From Rossellomorea vietnamensis (GTDB taxonomy: Bacteria; Bacillota; Bacilli; Bacillales; Bacillaceae_B): a DNA stretch of 64,000 nucleotides. The translations under genes and the position numbers were made by a program. The notes under the pieces are model-generated. The model did not search any database. It was not told where the DNA came from and worked only from the letters and a program-made list of their open reading frames with translations. Of the stretch, positions 35,359 through 45,257 are shown piece by piece (positions within the stretch are counted from its first letter, which is position 1; every line of letters begins with the position of its first letter). The DNA lies in the NCBI RefSeq assembly GCF_001305855.1, contig NZ_LIXZ01000005.1, positions 166,413 to 230,412 on the forward strand. Reading direction: 5' to 3'.

Positions 35359-36644
35359 TATTTGTTTATTTTCTGAATGATCGTGGAAGCAAATTGAACC
35401 AACTCGTCTGTTGTATGATTGATCTTCTTAATTGCCTCTACGATATGATTTAATTCTGATTGGTTTCGTTTAAACATATCCATGTAGTTTTCCATTTCCA
35501 TCTGGACCGTCATGATCCCGCTTTGAACATCCCCGATTTCCTTCCGTGAGTTTTCGGTCAGGTCTGTCATGTTGCGAACTCGATTTGAGACAACTCCGAT
35601 TTGCTTATTGCTTTCATTCACCAACTGATGAATGGATGTACTGAGTTCTTTGGAGTCTTCGGCAAGCTTCCTTACCTCCGATGCAACGACTGCAAATCCC
35701 CTGCCTTCATTACCTGCACGAGCTGCTTCAATGGATGCATTCAATGCCAGCAGATTTGTCTGCTCGGCGATTTGCTGGATTGAGTTGGAGAGAGGCGTGA
35801 TTTGCTCTGCAATGTTCTTAACGCCCTGAATCTCATTTAGGAGCGTGTTGATTTGCTCTGTAATGACACCAAAGCTTTCTATCATGTGATCCGTTTGGTC
35901 TTTATTCATTTTTGAGAGTTGAAGAAGATTTTTGCTGCTTTTCTCTGTATTTTCCGATTCAGCCCGTATGCTTTCAGCTTTTTGGGCAGTCTCATTCAGG
36001 CTTTGTTCCGTTTGACTGAGAGATGAACCCAGTTCGGTATTCATATTGAGCATTTCCAGTTGCAGTGCCTGATTTTCCTCATGCAGTGTTTCAAGCTCAT
36101 CCATCCTGCTCTGAATATAGTATTCTGAAACGATGCTTGCATCCAAATGGATACCATGATCGATCGCTACAAGTACAGATGCAAGCTTGGAAGGTTCGTT
36201 TTGGAACAGTTCCACAATCTTCGGGATCAGTAAATGTTGGATAGTGGTGTACGTCGATATAAACCAATCGATTGTAACGCCATTCCGGTTATGGGTTTTC
36301 CCCATCCGCTCCCTCATGGAAAAATACTCGTCATTCAGCTCTCCTGAAAATAAAGAACGGAAGTAATCGTTGAAAACGGCTTTTAGTCGCTCTCTGCTTG
36401 AATGGTTCTCGGCAATCTCCACTAAACTTGGATGCTTGTATAAGTGATCGAGTACAGTATCGAGCAGAGAATCAGAAATTTGATCGTATACGGGTAGGAT
36501 TTCTTTTAATTCCTGTAAATGGTGCTCCTGAAACTGCATGTAATGGAGCCTTTCATTCAGTTTCTGATCGTTTAGGACAATCACATTTGATTGGGGTACC
36601 ACTACAGGTTCAGTTTTCGGTTTTCTTGAAAATAATACAGCCAT
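35358..36644 (-). CDS. Globin-coupled methyl-accepting chemotaxis transducer (HemAT type), second copy
   Basis: 428 residues, soluble. The globin region (30-195) has a likely proximal His118 in [16 protein letters not shown]; the distal Tyr seen in the other copy is not obvious. The signalling domain carries [20 protein letters not shown] and [19 protein letters not shown]. The sensor half differs strongly from the copy at 28196-29491, while the hairpin tips agree, so the two probably sense under different conditions. An AGGCACC-type site makes translation start less certain, but the ATG opens the conserved frame. Confidence 0.87.
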   Translation of the reverse strand: MAVLFSRKPKTEPVVVPQSNVIVLNDQKLNERLHYMQFQEHHLQELKEILPVYDQISDSLLDTVLDHLYKHPSLVEIAENHSSRERLKAVFNDYFRSLFSGELNDEYFSMRERMGKTHNRNGVTIDWFISTYTTIQHLLIPKIVELFQNEPSKLASVLVAIDHGIHLDASIVSEYYIQSRMDELETLHEENQALQLEMLNMNTELGSSLSQTEQSLNETAQKAESIRAESENTEKSSKNLLQLSKMNKDQTDHMIESFGVITEQINTLLNEIQGVKNIAEQITPLSNSIQQIAEQTNLLALNASIEAARAGNEGRGFAVVASEVRKLAEDSKELSTSIHQLVNESNKQIGVVSNRVRNMTDLTENSRKEIGDVQSGIMTVQMEMENYMDMFKRNQSELNHIVEAIKKINHTTDELVQFASTIIQKINK

Positions 36645-36901
36645 TATGGGGGTGCCTCCGATAAGAATGTTATTTATTGGTCGTTATGTATAAATTTTGT
36701 ACAACCTCAATATCTTTACTTTACCCCAACTTTTTTCCTATGACAATCATTTTGTTTGTAAATTTTCAAATATTTCTATGTCTGATGCAGCTGATCATTT
36801 TCAACAGAGGAACCTTCCATGAGATCCCCGGGAATTTCTGTGGGCAGGACTTTTCCCTTACATCACGAATGAACGAACGGTTATACAAAACATATACAAA
36901 A

Positions 36902-36956
36902 AGAGGGACGGACCTTGACTCCTAGGAGCTGCTCCTAGGAATCGAGGTCCGTCCCT
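36902..36956. repeat. Paired GGGACGG repeat element (55 bp) after map
   Basis: Arms GAGGGACGGACCT (36902-36914) and AGGTCCGTCCCTC (36944-36956) enclose a second inverted repeat, TCCTAGGAG / CTCCTAGGA. It starts eight bases past the map stop on that strand. The transcript would fold into one long hairpin. Confidence 0.88.
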
Positions 36957-36963
36957 CCTAACA

Positions 36964-37740
<777 letters not shown>

Positions 37741-37844
37741 TTACTATACATAAACCTAATCCATTTTTAAAGGGAAAGCCCCTGTCTATATTATATGTAA
37801 CACTTCATGGTCAGCCCAAATTCCTTCATTTAGTTAGCTTCCCT

Positions 37845-38543
37845 TTAGTCAAATGATTTAATCAACAGAAAGAGTACGGGAATGACAAATGACATGATGG
37901 TTGCTGTTAACGCCATGGCAGCACCACTCACAGCCCCTTCTTTTTCTCCTTCTTTGATGGCTTGTGCCGTGCCAACCCCGTGGGATATGACCCCGAATGG
38001 AAGTCCCCTGGCAATAGGATGCTTAATTCCCATCCTCTTCAGGAGCGACGGAATGATCATTGCCCCTATCATTCCTGTGACGATGACGACCGTTGGAATG
38101 ACCTCGATCTTTGCCCCGATTACGCTTCCGATGTTAACTGCAACAGGCGTCGTAATGGTCTTGATCAGTAATGAACGGTTCCACTCATCCGGAATCCCCA
38201 ACCAGAGGCTGAGTGTATAGGATGCAAGCATGGACAAGCCGCTTCCAAACAGGATGCCCACTAAGATCGGCTGGAAGTTTCTCGAAAGCAGTTGTCGGTG
38301 CTGATAAAGTGGATACGCAAGGGATACTGTCGCAGGTCCAAGTAAATAAGTGATGAGTGAAGTGTCATGTGCAAATGTTGAATAGGAGATATCCATAGTG
38401 AGTAATGTGGCAATTATCGCAATTGTACTTAAGAAAATCGGAATCGTTAACGGATTGGGCCAACGTTTATGAATCTTGACACCCATTGAAAAATATAGAA
38501 GAGTGACGCCTATTGTAAGTAGAGACTTAATAAGACCGGTCAT
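37845..38543 (-). CDS. LrgB/CidB-family membrane protein
   Basis: 232 residues from the ATG at 38543, which has AAGGAGAAAAGG just upstream; the longer frame to 38606 overlaps the upstream gene far more. It has about seven hydrophobic helices, with GLSMLASYTLSLWLG and the conserved HGVGTAQAIKEGEKEGAVSG near the C-terminus. LrgB partners LrgA; such pairs act in murein hydrolase control or pyruvate uptake. The start overlaps the end of the LrgA-type gene by 17 bases, so the pair is coupled. Confidence 0.88.
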   Translation of the reverse strand: MTGLIKSLLTIGVTLLYFSMGVKIHKRWPNPLTIPIFLSTIAIIATLLTMDISYSTFAHDTSLITYLLGPATVSLAYPLYQHRQLLSRNFQPILVGILFGSGLSMLASYTLSLWLGIPDEWNRSLLIKTITTPVAVNIGSVIGAKIEVIPTVVIVTGMIGAMIIPSLLKRMGIKHPIARGLPFGVISHGVGTAQAIKEGEKEGAVSGAAMALTATIMSFVIPVLFLLIKSFD

Positions 38544-38907
38544 ATTTCCTTTTCTCCTTCCATCTGATGAACCCTTCTGCTGAAATCGAAGTCGCCAAAA
38601 ATCCAATCACACCGCTGACAATAAGGACGATAACCAGCTTCCAGCCATATTTGATAAAATAAGGACCGAGAACAATGGCGCTGACAGATAAGGGTAGGAA
38701 AAAGAAGGAAAAGTGTCTTAGATAGAATCCCGAACCATCCAACAGTAAACGCTCATTTAGTACCCCCGTTAATAATAAAAGAAATAATAGCAGCATCCCG
38801 ATAATACTTCCAGGGATTGGCAAATGAAAGAATGAGGTACACCATTTTCCGATTTCATAAAATAAACAAAGAATCGCCATTTGTATAATGATCCGAACAG
38901 CCTGCAT
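38527..38907 (-). CDS. LrgA/CidA-family holin-like protein
   Basis: 126 residues with four hydrophobic helices. FHLPIPGSIIGMLLLFLLLL, the LPIPGSIIGM motif, and FFFLPLSVSAIV are family hallmarks. First gene of the pair with the LrgB-type protein. No LytST-like regulator lies next to it. Whether it is a cell-lysis holin or part of a pyruvate carrier cannot be read. Confidence 0.88.
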   Translation of the reverse strand: MQAVRIIIQMAILCLFYEIGKWCTSFFHLPIPGSIIGMLLLFLLLLTGVLNERLLLDGSGFYLRHFSFFFLPLSVSAIVLGPYFIKYGWKLVIVLIVSGVIGFLATSISAEGFIRWKEKRKYDRSY

Positions 38908-38976
38908 GTGCTTCTCCCCTCAACTATACTCTTCTCCCGATTTTATCACATTTGATGATGAGTTTGAGAGTAATAG

Positions 38977-39005
38977 AAAAGAGCATGGACATGGTCCATG
39001 CTCTA
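38977..39005 (-). terminator. Terminator of the Hsp31-like gene
   Basis: AGAGCATGGAC / GTCCATGCTCT stem with a very short loop, followed by CTTTTC on the minus strand. Confidence 0.82.
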
Positions 39006-39019
39006 AGAATAGTACAGTA

Positions 39020-39673
39020 TTATAAAACCTTTACGAACGCTTCTGCCGCTGCTTGACTTGATTGTGGATTTTGTCCAGTCACAAATTTCCCATCGGTGAT
39101 GACGTGATCGCTCCATGCATCTGATTTTTCGAATTGAGCTCCCTGCTCCCTCAATTTTGTTTCTAATAAGAAAGGCATCAGTGAATCCAGACCGGTTTGC
39201 TGTTCTTCTTCGTTTGTGAAGGCCGTTAAGCTTTTTCCTTCAACCAGCCATTTACCATTAGATAACTTCGTTCCGACAAATCCGGCGGGACCGTGGCAGA
39301 CGGAACCGATCGCTTTATCGTTTTCGGCAAAATGGACTAACGCCTGCTGTAGTTCAGGACTTTCAGGTAGGTCAAACATCGTCCCATGTCCACCTGGTAA
39401 GAAGATACCGACATATTCATTTACATTTAATTGGGAAAGGACCAGCGTTTGATCCAGTTCTTTAGTGATCCCTTTCCACTTCTCTACTTGTTCATCATCA
39501 AGGCTATTCGGATCCAACGGGATGCGACCGCCTTTCAAACTTGCTACATCTACTCCAAACCCTTGATTCTTAAATTCTTCATATGGTTCTGCGAACTCAG
39601 ATAACCACAGACCAGTTTCGTGTTCATCATCAATCTTACTTTCGTTTGTTAAGACCATTAATATCTTTTTCAA
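39020..39673 (-). CDS. DJ-1/PfpI superfamily protein, Hsp31-like
   Basis: 217 residues. The nucleophile elbow AIGSVCHGPAG gives Cys126 followed by His127, and PGGHGTMFDLP is typical of the Hsp31/glyoxalase III subgroup; a conserved Glu lies early in the sequence. Members deglycate or detoxify methylglyoxal or act as chaperones; often called type 1 glutamine amidotransferase-like. Single gene. The precise activity is not readable. Confidence 0.88.
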   Translation of the reverse strand: MKKILMVLTNESKIDDEHETGLWLSEFAEPYEEFKNQGFGVDVASLKGGRIPLDPNSLDDEQVEKWKGITKELDQTLVLSQLNVNEYVGIFLPGGHGTMFDLPESPELQQALVHFAENDKAIGSVCHGPAGFVGTKLSNGKWLVEGKSLTAFTNEEEQQTGLDSLMPFLLETKLREQGAQFEKSDAWSDHVITDGKFVTGQNPQSSQAAAEAFVKVL

Positions 39674-39787
39674 TGTATACCCTCCATTGTTTTCTCTGAT
39701 TTCTTATCACTCTATTGTTTTATCCATTTCACATAAAAATAAACTTCTTTTTAAGCATACGTTCACGTTTCAGTGGTCTGATATAAG

Positions 39788-39818
39788 AAAACGACCCCTT
39801 CAGGGAAGGAGTCGTTTT
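39788..39818 (-). terminator. Terminator of topB
   Basis: AAAACGAC / GTCGTTTT outer stem with CCCTT / AAGGA inner pairs, just after the topB stop. Confidence 0.85.
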
Positions 39819-39828
39819 AGCATTTACG

Positions 39829-41991
39829 TTAGTTTAGATCAAATTGGAATTGAATTTTTTTCTGATTGGCATCCCAGCTCAGATAAGCGGAGAATTCTTT
39901 TTCGCCTTTTTTAAATCCGTCAATTCGGTCGGACTTGCCTTCGGTTAATACCTTTTTGACGATTTTCTGTGTTATTCTCTTTGATAAGATGGTTTTAGAA
40001 ATAGTAAAGCTGCATTTTGTACGTTGATAATTGGAACAACCATAGAATTTCCCTTTATCAATCACTTTTCCGCCACATTTCAAACAGTTGCCGATACTTG
40101 TTTTGGCAGCTCTTTTTCCGTTTCTTCCCTTTGTCCTCTGGATAGAATCTGTATCCAAATCCTCAAACTTCCATTGGGTGGATTCTTGAAGGGCGTTTTG
40201 AACAAGACGCTCACTTAATTTTTTTACTTGCTCCATAAATTCAGGTGCGGATGCGTGGCCTTTTCCTATCTCCTGCAGTCGCTGCTCCCATTTAGCCGTC
40301 ATTTCTGCAGAAGCCAACACATTATCCCCTATGGCACGAATTAACACCTTTGCTTTATCAGTGGGAAAGACAATATTTTTTTGAATATCAATGTACTTGC
40401 GGTCTTTGAGCATTGTGATGATACCTGCACGGGTCGCTTCTGTTCCAAGGCCCTCTGTTTGTTTCAATACTTTTTCAAGTTCATCATTGTCCATATATTT
40501 ACCTGCAGTCTTCATCAAGGTGATCAGTTGTCCTTCTGTATATCGTTTAGGGGGCTGTGTTTTCCCTTCTTTTGTAGCAACCTTCTTTACGATACCTTTA
40601 TCCTGTTCTTGTACAGGCGGCAGAAGAGGTTCTTCTTCTTTTTCGTTTTGCATGAGAACCTTACGCCAGCCTTCCTGTAAGATCTGCTTTCCTTTAGAAA
40701 CAAACTCTGCCCTTTCATCCACAACCGTCGAGATGGTCGTATAATTTATGATCGCTTTATCATGGTGTGCCGCAATAAAGCGTTTCACGACGACATCATA
40801 GATTTTCCTTTCATCTTCTGATAGGGAATGGGGATCTGTTACTTGTTCAGTTGGGATAATTGCGTAGTGATCCGATACCTTTGCTTCATTCACGAAACGT
40901 TTATTGTTCAGCAAGCTTGAATGAGGAGTCGGTATCCACTGATTGTAAGGGGTGAATTCTTTCAGTTTGTTCAGTATTTCAGGAAAGCTTTCAGCTTCAC
41001 CTTTCGTGACATATTGTGAATCAGATCTTGGATAAGAGACGATCCCTTTTTGGTACAGTTTCTGAAGCACATCCAATGTTTTTTTAGGGGAGAACTTATA
41101 CATTTTATTAATTGTTGCCTGCAGGGCTGAAAGATTGAATAGTAAGGGTGGTGCGAATTCCTTCCTCTCTGTGTTCAATTTGCTAACAGTTGCAGGTTTG
41201 TTTTGACAAAAAGAAGCAATTTTATCGGCAAGCTCGAGGGAATCAATTCGGCTCTCACCATCTTTTTGCCATATCCCTTCATAAGTGTGATCGCCTATGT
41301 GAAAGGTTGCTTTCACTTCCCAAAAGGGTTCGCTCTTAAATCGTTCAATCTCTTCGTCCCTTCTCACGATCAGGGCAAGAGTCGGTGTTTGAACCCTGCC
41401 TGCAGAAAATACATCGGACATACCCTGCTCTTTCAGGAGGATGCTGTACACCCTTGAAGCATTCATACCTACAAGCCAATCGGCACACGCTCTGGAATAG
41501 GCTTCAAAATAGAGGCTTCTCATTTCTGCTTCTTCGCGCAGACTCTCAAATCCTTGAACGATGGCTTTCTCGGTCAGGGAGGATATCCACAGTCTTTTCA
41601 TCGGTTTCTGAACCTTGGACATGGAGATAATATTCCGAATGATTAACTCTCCTTCACGTCCTGCATCACCTGCATGAATAATTTCTGTGACTTCATTTTT
41701 TTCAAGAAGGTCTTTAATGACAGAGAATTGTTTTGCTTTAGCTCTCTGTAACTCATACTGAAATCTTAGGGGAATGATCGGAAGGTCGTCCAATGACCAT
41801 TTCTTCCATTTGCTTTCATACTTCTCAGGGGCTTGAAGCTGAAAAAGATGTCCAACTGCCCACGTAATAAAAGCACCTTTAGGGAATACGTCGTTTGGGT
41901 GAATCTCGATATATCCTTGACGTTTCCTATGGGAAAAAGGCTTGGCAAGGGTCGCTCCCTGGTCCGGTTTTTCAGCTATTACGACTTTCAT
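39829..41991 (-). CDS. topB: DNA topoisomerase III
   Basis: 720 residues, a type IA topoisomerase that relaxes or decatenates single-stranded regions. The TOPRIM domain has MKVVIAEKPDQG and HAGDAGREGELIIR (107-119); the catalytic Tyr is Tyr320 in GIVSYPRSDSQY. SAGRVQTPTLALIV is typical of TopB. The C-terminus has a topoisomerase zinc-finger-like CLKCGGKVIDKG...CSNYQRTKCSF, then a TopB-specific tail. Single gene. Confidence 0.95.
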   Translation of the reverse strand: MKVVIAEKPDQGATLAKPFSHRKRQGYIEIHPNDVFPKGAFITWAVGHLFQLQAPEKYESKWKKWSLDDLPIIPLRFQYELQRAKAKQFSVIKDLLEKNEVTEIIHAGDAGREGELIIRNIISMSKVQKPMKRLWISSLTEKAIVQGFESLREEAEMRSLYFEAYSRACADWLVGMNASRVYSILLKEQGMSDVFSAGRVQTPTLALIVRRDEEIERFKSEPFWEVKATFHIGDHTYEGIWQKDGESRIDSLELADKIASFCQNKPATVSKLNTERKEFAPPLLFNLSALQATINKMYKFSPKKTLDVLQKLYQKGIVSYPRSDSQYVTKGEAESFPEILNKLKEFTPYNQWIPTPHSSLLNNKRFVNEAKVSDHYAIIPTEQVTDPHSLSEDERKIYDVVVKRFIAAHHDKAIINYTTISTVVDERAEFVSKGKQILQEGWRKVLMQNEKEEEPLLPPVQEQDKGIVKKVATKEGKTQPPKRYTEGQLITLMKTAGKYMDNDELEKVLKQTEGLGTEATRAGIITMLKDRKYIDIQKNIVFPTDKAKVLIRAIGDNVLASAEMTAKWEQRLQEIGKGHASAPEFMEQVKKLSERLVQNALQESTQWKFEDLDTDSIQRTKGRNGKRAAKTSIGNCLKCGGKVIDKGKFYGCSNYQRTKCSFTISKTILSKRITQKIVKKVLTEGKSDRIDGFKKGEKEFSAYLSWDANQKKIQFQFDLN

Positions 41992-42165
41992 AACATTCTC
42001 CTTTTCATTTTTGTTGATTTTATCATTATATCATTTTCAAGAACTGTTGTTCTATTAAAATAAGGAATCGGACCTGTCTTGGATCCATGAGATGATTCGT
42101 GTATATGAGGGGTATATGGGTAAAAAAAGAAGGAGAGTAAACAGGGAATGGAAAGCATGTAACAC

Positions 42166-42199
42166 AAAAATAAGGCCGATGAACAAACATCAGCCTTGT
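42166..42199 (-). terminator. Terminator of the prolidase gene
   Basis: AAGGCTGATG / CATCGGCCTT stem followed by ATTTTTG on the minus strand. Confidence 0.82.
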
Positions 42200-42207
42200 T
42201 TTGGCTT

Positions 42208-43305
42208 TTATTCAATAATTTGAAGTTCTTTTGGATAATTGGTTAACGTGGTGTACCCATCCTTGGTGATGAGGACGTCATCTTCAATCCTTACACCACC
42301 GATTTCAGGGAGGTAAATACCAGGCTCTATTGTGTATGTCATACCTTCCTTTAATATGCCATCATTTAAATGACTCATGGAAGGGAATTCATGGACGTTG
42401 ATACCTAATCCATGCCCGATTCGATGTGGGAAGTAGTCACCGTATCCTGCATCTGTGATGATGTCACGTGCGATTTGATCCAGATCGCCTATACGATTGC
42501 CTGGCTTGCTTGCTTCTAAGGAAGCGAGCTCCGCTTTAAGGACCGTATTGTAGATTTCCTTTTGTTTCTCTGATACCGACTTATATGCAAATGTACGGGT
42601 AATATCAGAAGTATAGCCTTCAAGGACAACCCCTAGATCAAACAGGACGAAATCTCCTGCTTTCAGTTTGCGGTCTCCCGGATTACCGTGTGGATCTCCA
42701 GCTTTTTCTCCGAAAAGTACCATTGTAGAGAATGACATTTCACGAATTCCTTTTTTCTTTAATTCATATTCAATCTTCGCAAGGACCTCCATTTCGGTAA
42801 TGCCTTCCTGAAGTGCACTTACACCTACTTCAACCCCAAAGTCAGCCATTTCAGCTGCTCGGCGCATGATCGCAATCTCACCGTCATCCTTGACGACACG
42901 CATTTCATTTAATTTATCTTCAACGTTCACCACATTAGGGGAGTCGAAAATGTTTAAAAACGCCTGACTGCGTCCATAGGTTACGACTTCATTTTCAAAG
43001 GCCACCCTGTTTCCATCAATTTTTCTTGACAGAATAGCGTCTTTAATAAAGTCCCAAGGATTTTCATGGTCTGAGTAGCCGATCACTTCGTTGCCCCAGC
43101 CGGCATCCTTCACTTGTCTCGCTTCCATTCCTGGAACGACTACAAATGGTTCGGCATCCGGAAATACGAACAGTCCCATTAATCGTTCATGTGGATCTGT
43201 GTGGAAATTCGTTAAGTAAAATACGTTTTCAGTTGAATTGATAAATGCTGCATCAATTTTCTCTTCTTTTAACCAATTTTTTAACATTTCCATGCGTTGC
43301 TTCAT
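42208..43305 (-). CDS. Xaa-Pro dipeptidase, M24 family (YkvY-like)
   Basis: 365 residues: a creatinase-like N-terminal domain (1-125) and a pita-bread M24 domain. Metal ligands are seen in FDLGVVLEGYTSDITR (two Asp), PHRIGHGLGINVHEFP (His), TIEPGIYLP (Glu) and GGVRIEDDV (Glu). It splits dipeptides with Pro at the second position. GGGAGGA fits the ATG at 43305; the ATG at 43329 is poorly placed. Resembles B. subtilis YkvY (pepQ-like). Confidence 0.9.
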   Translation of the reverse strand: MKQRMEMLKNWLKEEKIDAAFINSTENVFYLTNFHTDPHERLMGLFVFPDAEPFVVVPGMEARQVKDAGWGNEVIGYSDHENPWDFIKDAILSRKIDGNRVAFENEVVTYGRSQAFLNIFDSPNVVNVEDKLNEMRVVKDDGEIAIMRRAAEMADFGVEVGVSALQEGITEMEVLAKIEYELKKKGIREMSFSTMVLFGEKAGDPHGNPGDRKLKAGDFVLFDLGVVLEGYTSDITRTFAYKSVSEKQKEIYNTVLKAELASLEASKPGNRIGDLDQIARDIITDAGYGDYFPHRIGHGLGINVHEFPSMSHLNDGILKEGMTYTIEPGIYLPEIGGVRIEDDVLITKDGYTTLTNYPKELQIIE

Positions 43306-43475
43306 CGAGTATTCCTCCCAGAGTATCATGATGTTATGTAATCGTTTAATATGAGCATATCTATGCTAACATATTTCAAGGGAAGTTTAAAATAATTGTA
43401 GTATGGGGTTAGCTCTGTGTGTTTGACAAGGCAGGCTTTTCCTACCTCCTGCCTATAAAGGATGGAGTGCGTTTG

Positions 43476-43484
43476 TGATATAAT
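43476..43484 (+). promoter_or_regulatory. Extended -10 promoter of the holin-like toxin
   Basis: TG-A-TATAAT at 43476-43484, an extended -10 consensus, about 65 bp before the toxin start. No good -35 is seen at 17 bp. An AGGCAGG / CCTGCCT inverted repeat lies just upstream (43429-43454). Confidence 0.6.
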
Positions 43485-43549
43485 CTGGAGTATACAGTGA
43501 ATGTAGGGTGGGAGTGGCCACTTCCTTATAGAAGGAGGTGGTGCTTATA

Positions 43550-43645
43550 GTGACAACGTATGAGGCGTTAACGCTAATGATTACCTTTGGCTCTTTAATT
43601 GTCTCCATCATTGCCATAGTTATTTCAAATGACAAAAAGAAATAA
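43550..43645 (+). CDS. Putative holin-like type I toxin peptide
   Basis: 31 residues read from GTG: TTYEALTLMITFGSLIVSII then AIVISNDKKK. One hydrophobic helix with a short polar N-terminus and a Lys-rich C-terminus matches the putative holin-like toxin family of Bacillus, part of type I systems whose mRNA is silenced by an antisense RNA. A very strong AAGGAGG site lies 11 bases upstream. A terminator at 43737-43774 ends the transcript, leaving a 90-base untranslated stretch that is the natural place for antisense pairing. The antitoxin RNA itself is not proven. Confidence 0.75.
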   Translation: MTTYEALTLMITFGSLIVSIIAIVISNDKKK

Positions 43646-43736
43646 CCCCACCCTCATGAAGCGCCTAAACTTTGAAGGGTAGAGTTATGTTCCTTTCTCT
43701 ATTGGGCCACTGCTTTCCTTGCAGTTTGCTGTGTAG

Positions 43737-43774
43737 CAAGAGACATTGGTTGCCGCCAGTGTCTCTTGTTTTTT
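43737..43774 (+). terminator. Terminator of the toxin transcript
   Basis: CAAGAGACA / TGTCTCTTG stem with partial inner pairing, followed by TTTTTTATT. Confidence 0.85.
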
Positions 43775-43873
43775 ATTATGCTCTCCTTTTAAGATAGTAT
43801 ATTTTCCAGCGGAACGCAAGATGTGGCCGAGCAAAAAAAGAAAGCCTATAGGAAATTCTCTAAGCCCTACAGA

Positions 43874-44317
43874 TCAATAAACTGTTTCGGTTCTTTTTGG
43901 TTTACGAACAAAAGCCATGATGCCGGCGATTAAGAATAATAGTCCAGGAATGAAGCCGAATCCGATTGTTCCAAGTCCAATCACAAGCGCGGCTATGATA
44001 AACATGATACCGGATAGGACAGGCTTTTTATTTTTGACAATGGTCATAACAGCGATGATTCCAAGGATTGATGCGACTATGCCCAAGATCACGAGATAAG
44101 AACCCATCGATTCAGCTGTTTCCATGATGGCACTCATATCCCCTGCTGTCATCCCGGATTCCTGCAGATTCGGGTCACTTTCCATTCCTTCCTCGATTTG
44201 GGACATCACTTCCGGGCTGTTCATGCCCATGTTCAGTACGATTCCAATGATGGAAAATAATGCGGATAAGACAATTCCGATCACTCCCATAATGACTTCT
44301 CCAGTACGCTTTACCAT
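43874..44317 (-). CDS. DUF4064 family membrane protein
   Basis: 147 residues with three to four hydrophobic helices. MVKRTGEVIMGVIGIVLSAL at the N-terminus, an acidic soluble loop (34-70), then GILGIIAVMTIV and a last helix pair, are characteristic of DUF4064. Function unknown. AGGAGA precedes the ATG. It lies 28 bp downstream of the Nudix gene on the same strand, so the two may be co-transcribed. Confidence 0.82.
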   Translation of the reverse strand: MVKRTGEVIMGVIGIVLSALFSIIGIVLNMGMNSPEVMSQIEEGMESDPNLQESGMTAGDMSAIMETAESMGSYLVILGIVASILGIIAVMTIVKNKKPVLSGIMFIIAALVIGLGTIGFGFIPGLLFLIAGIMAFVRKPKRTETVY

Positions 44318-44345
44318 TCTAATCTCTCCTTAATAGTTGTATTCT

Positions 44346-44759
44346 CTATAGTATATTGTGTTTCTTACTCATATAGGCCTCGAGGATAGATTGATCCTCA
44401 GGAAAGCAAAGGGGCAGATCATTTAACTCTCCGAATGAGATCCATTCAATCTTATGTATTAACCCATCGGGATCTTGAAGTGTTGCTTTTCCTCCAAGAA
44501 GTTGAACTTCGTAATATTGGATGGTAGTGGAAATATCCCCTTCACACCCCCATTTAGTGTAAAGATGTTTTCCTGCATTCACCCTATAACCGGTTTCTTC
44601 CCACACTTCCCTCTCACAACACTCGCTGAGGGTTTCCCCTATTTCAAGACCACCTGAAGGGACCGACCATCGTTTCTCTTCCTCTTCTTTTCCCTGTAAA
44701 ACCATTAATAAACGCCCTTCATTCATACAAAGGGCAGATGCCCCTTTCCAATCGTACAT
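44346..44759 (-). CDS. Nudix hydrolase
   Basis: 137 residues. The Nudix box spans about residues 36-58: GGLEIGETLSECCEREVWEE then TGY, with all the metal-binding Glu residues. Such enzymes hydrolyse nucleoside diphosphates linked to another group; the substrate is not predictable. GAGGTGA lies upstream of the ATG. Confidence 0.88.
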   Translation of the reverse strand: MYDWKGASALCMNEGRLLMVLQGKEEEEKRWSVPSGGLEIGETLSECCEREVWEETGYRVNAGKHLYTKWGCEGDISTTIQYYEVQLLGGKATLQDPDGLIHKIEWISFGELNDLPLCFPEDQSILEAYMSKKHNIL

Positions 44760-45220
44760 TCATTCACCTCACTTCTGGTTGATTTCAACTTTCCCTTTTT
44801 CAAATGTCATCCCCTAGGAGCATATTCGCTCTTTTGACAAAATTCTCCTTCAATAGAATGAAATTCTTTATTTTCAGACTTCTATCGTTTCCTTTTCAAG
44901 ATGAGATATAATTGCCTCATCTCTTTTACTAATATAGCAATATCAACATCTTCTCCTGAATATTATATAGGTAAGAAAACAAAAAAAGGGCTGGCTTCAT
45001 CCCATTGAAGCCAACCTTTTAACGAGGAGTCGTGTCAATTTCTATTCTTACTCTACCTCAATGACCCTGGTCTCTCAACTTCCCTCAGAAGGGATATAAA
45101 GTTCTCTCAATAAATGAAATGCACGGTTTAGGCGGTTTCAGCTTCATTTCATATATTTATATAATTGTAAGCATAATTCATCATGCATGTTTTGAGAAAA
45201 GTATATTGGAGCAATGAATG
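44760..45220. other. 461-bp intergenic region with an orphan terminator
   Basis: Between the Nudix gene start and the glpD terminator, with no open frame that I can support. It contains a strong stand-alone terminator (44981-45020). On the minus strand this would end a transcript beginning around 45150-45200, so a short non-coding RNA is possible. Confidence 0.5.
44981..45020 (-). terminator. Orphan terminator
   Basis: GGTTGGCTTCA / TGAAGCCAGCC stem, followed on the minus strand by CTTTTTTTG. No protein gene on either strand ends here. Confidence 0.75.
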
Positions 45221-45257
45221 AAAAAAACGGCAGAAAATTCATTCTGCCGTTTTTTCA
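45221..45257 (-). terminator. Terminator of glpD
   Basis: AACGGCAGAA / TTCTGCCGTT stem with T-runs on both strands, directly after the glpD stop. Confidence 0.92.

Noticed and set aside
36677-36925. Plus-strand 82-residue open frame
   Set aside because: It runs into the repeat element, has no ribosome site and no recognisable product; the region is intergenic.
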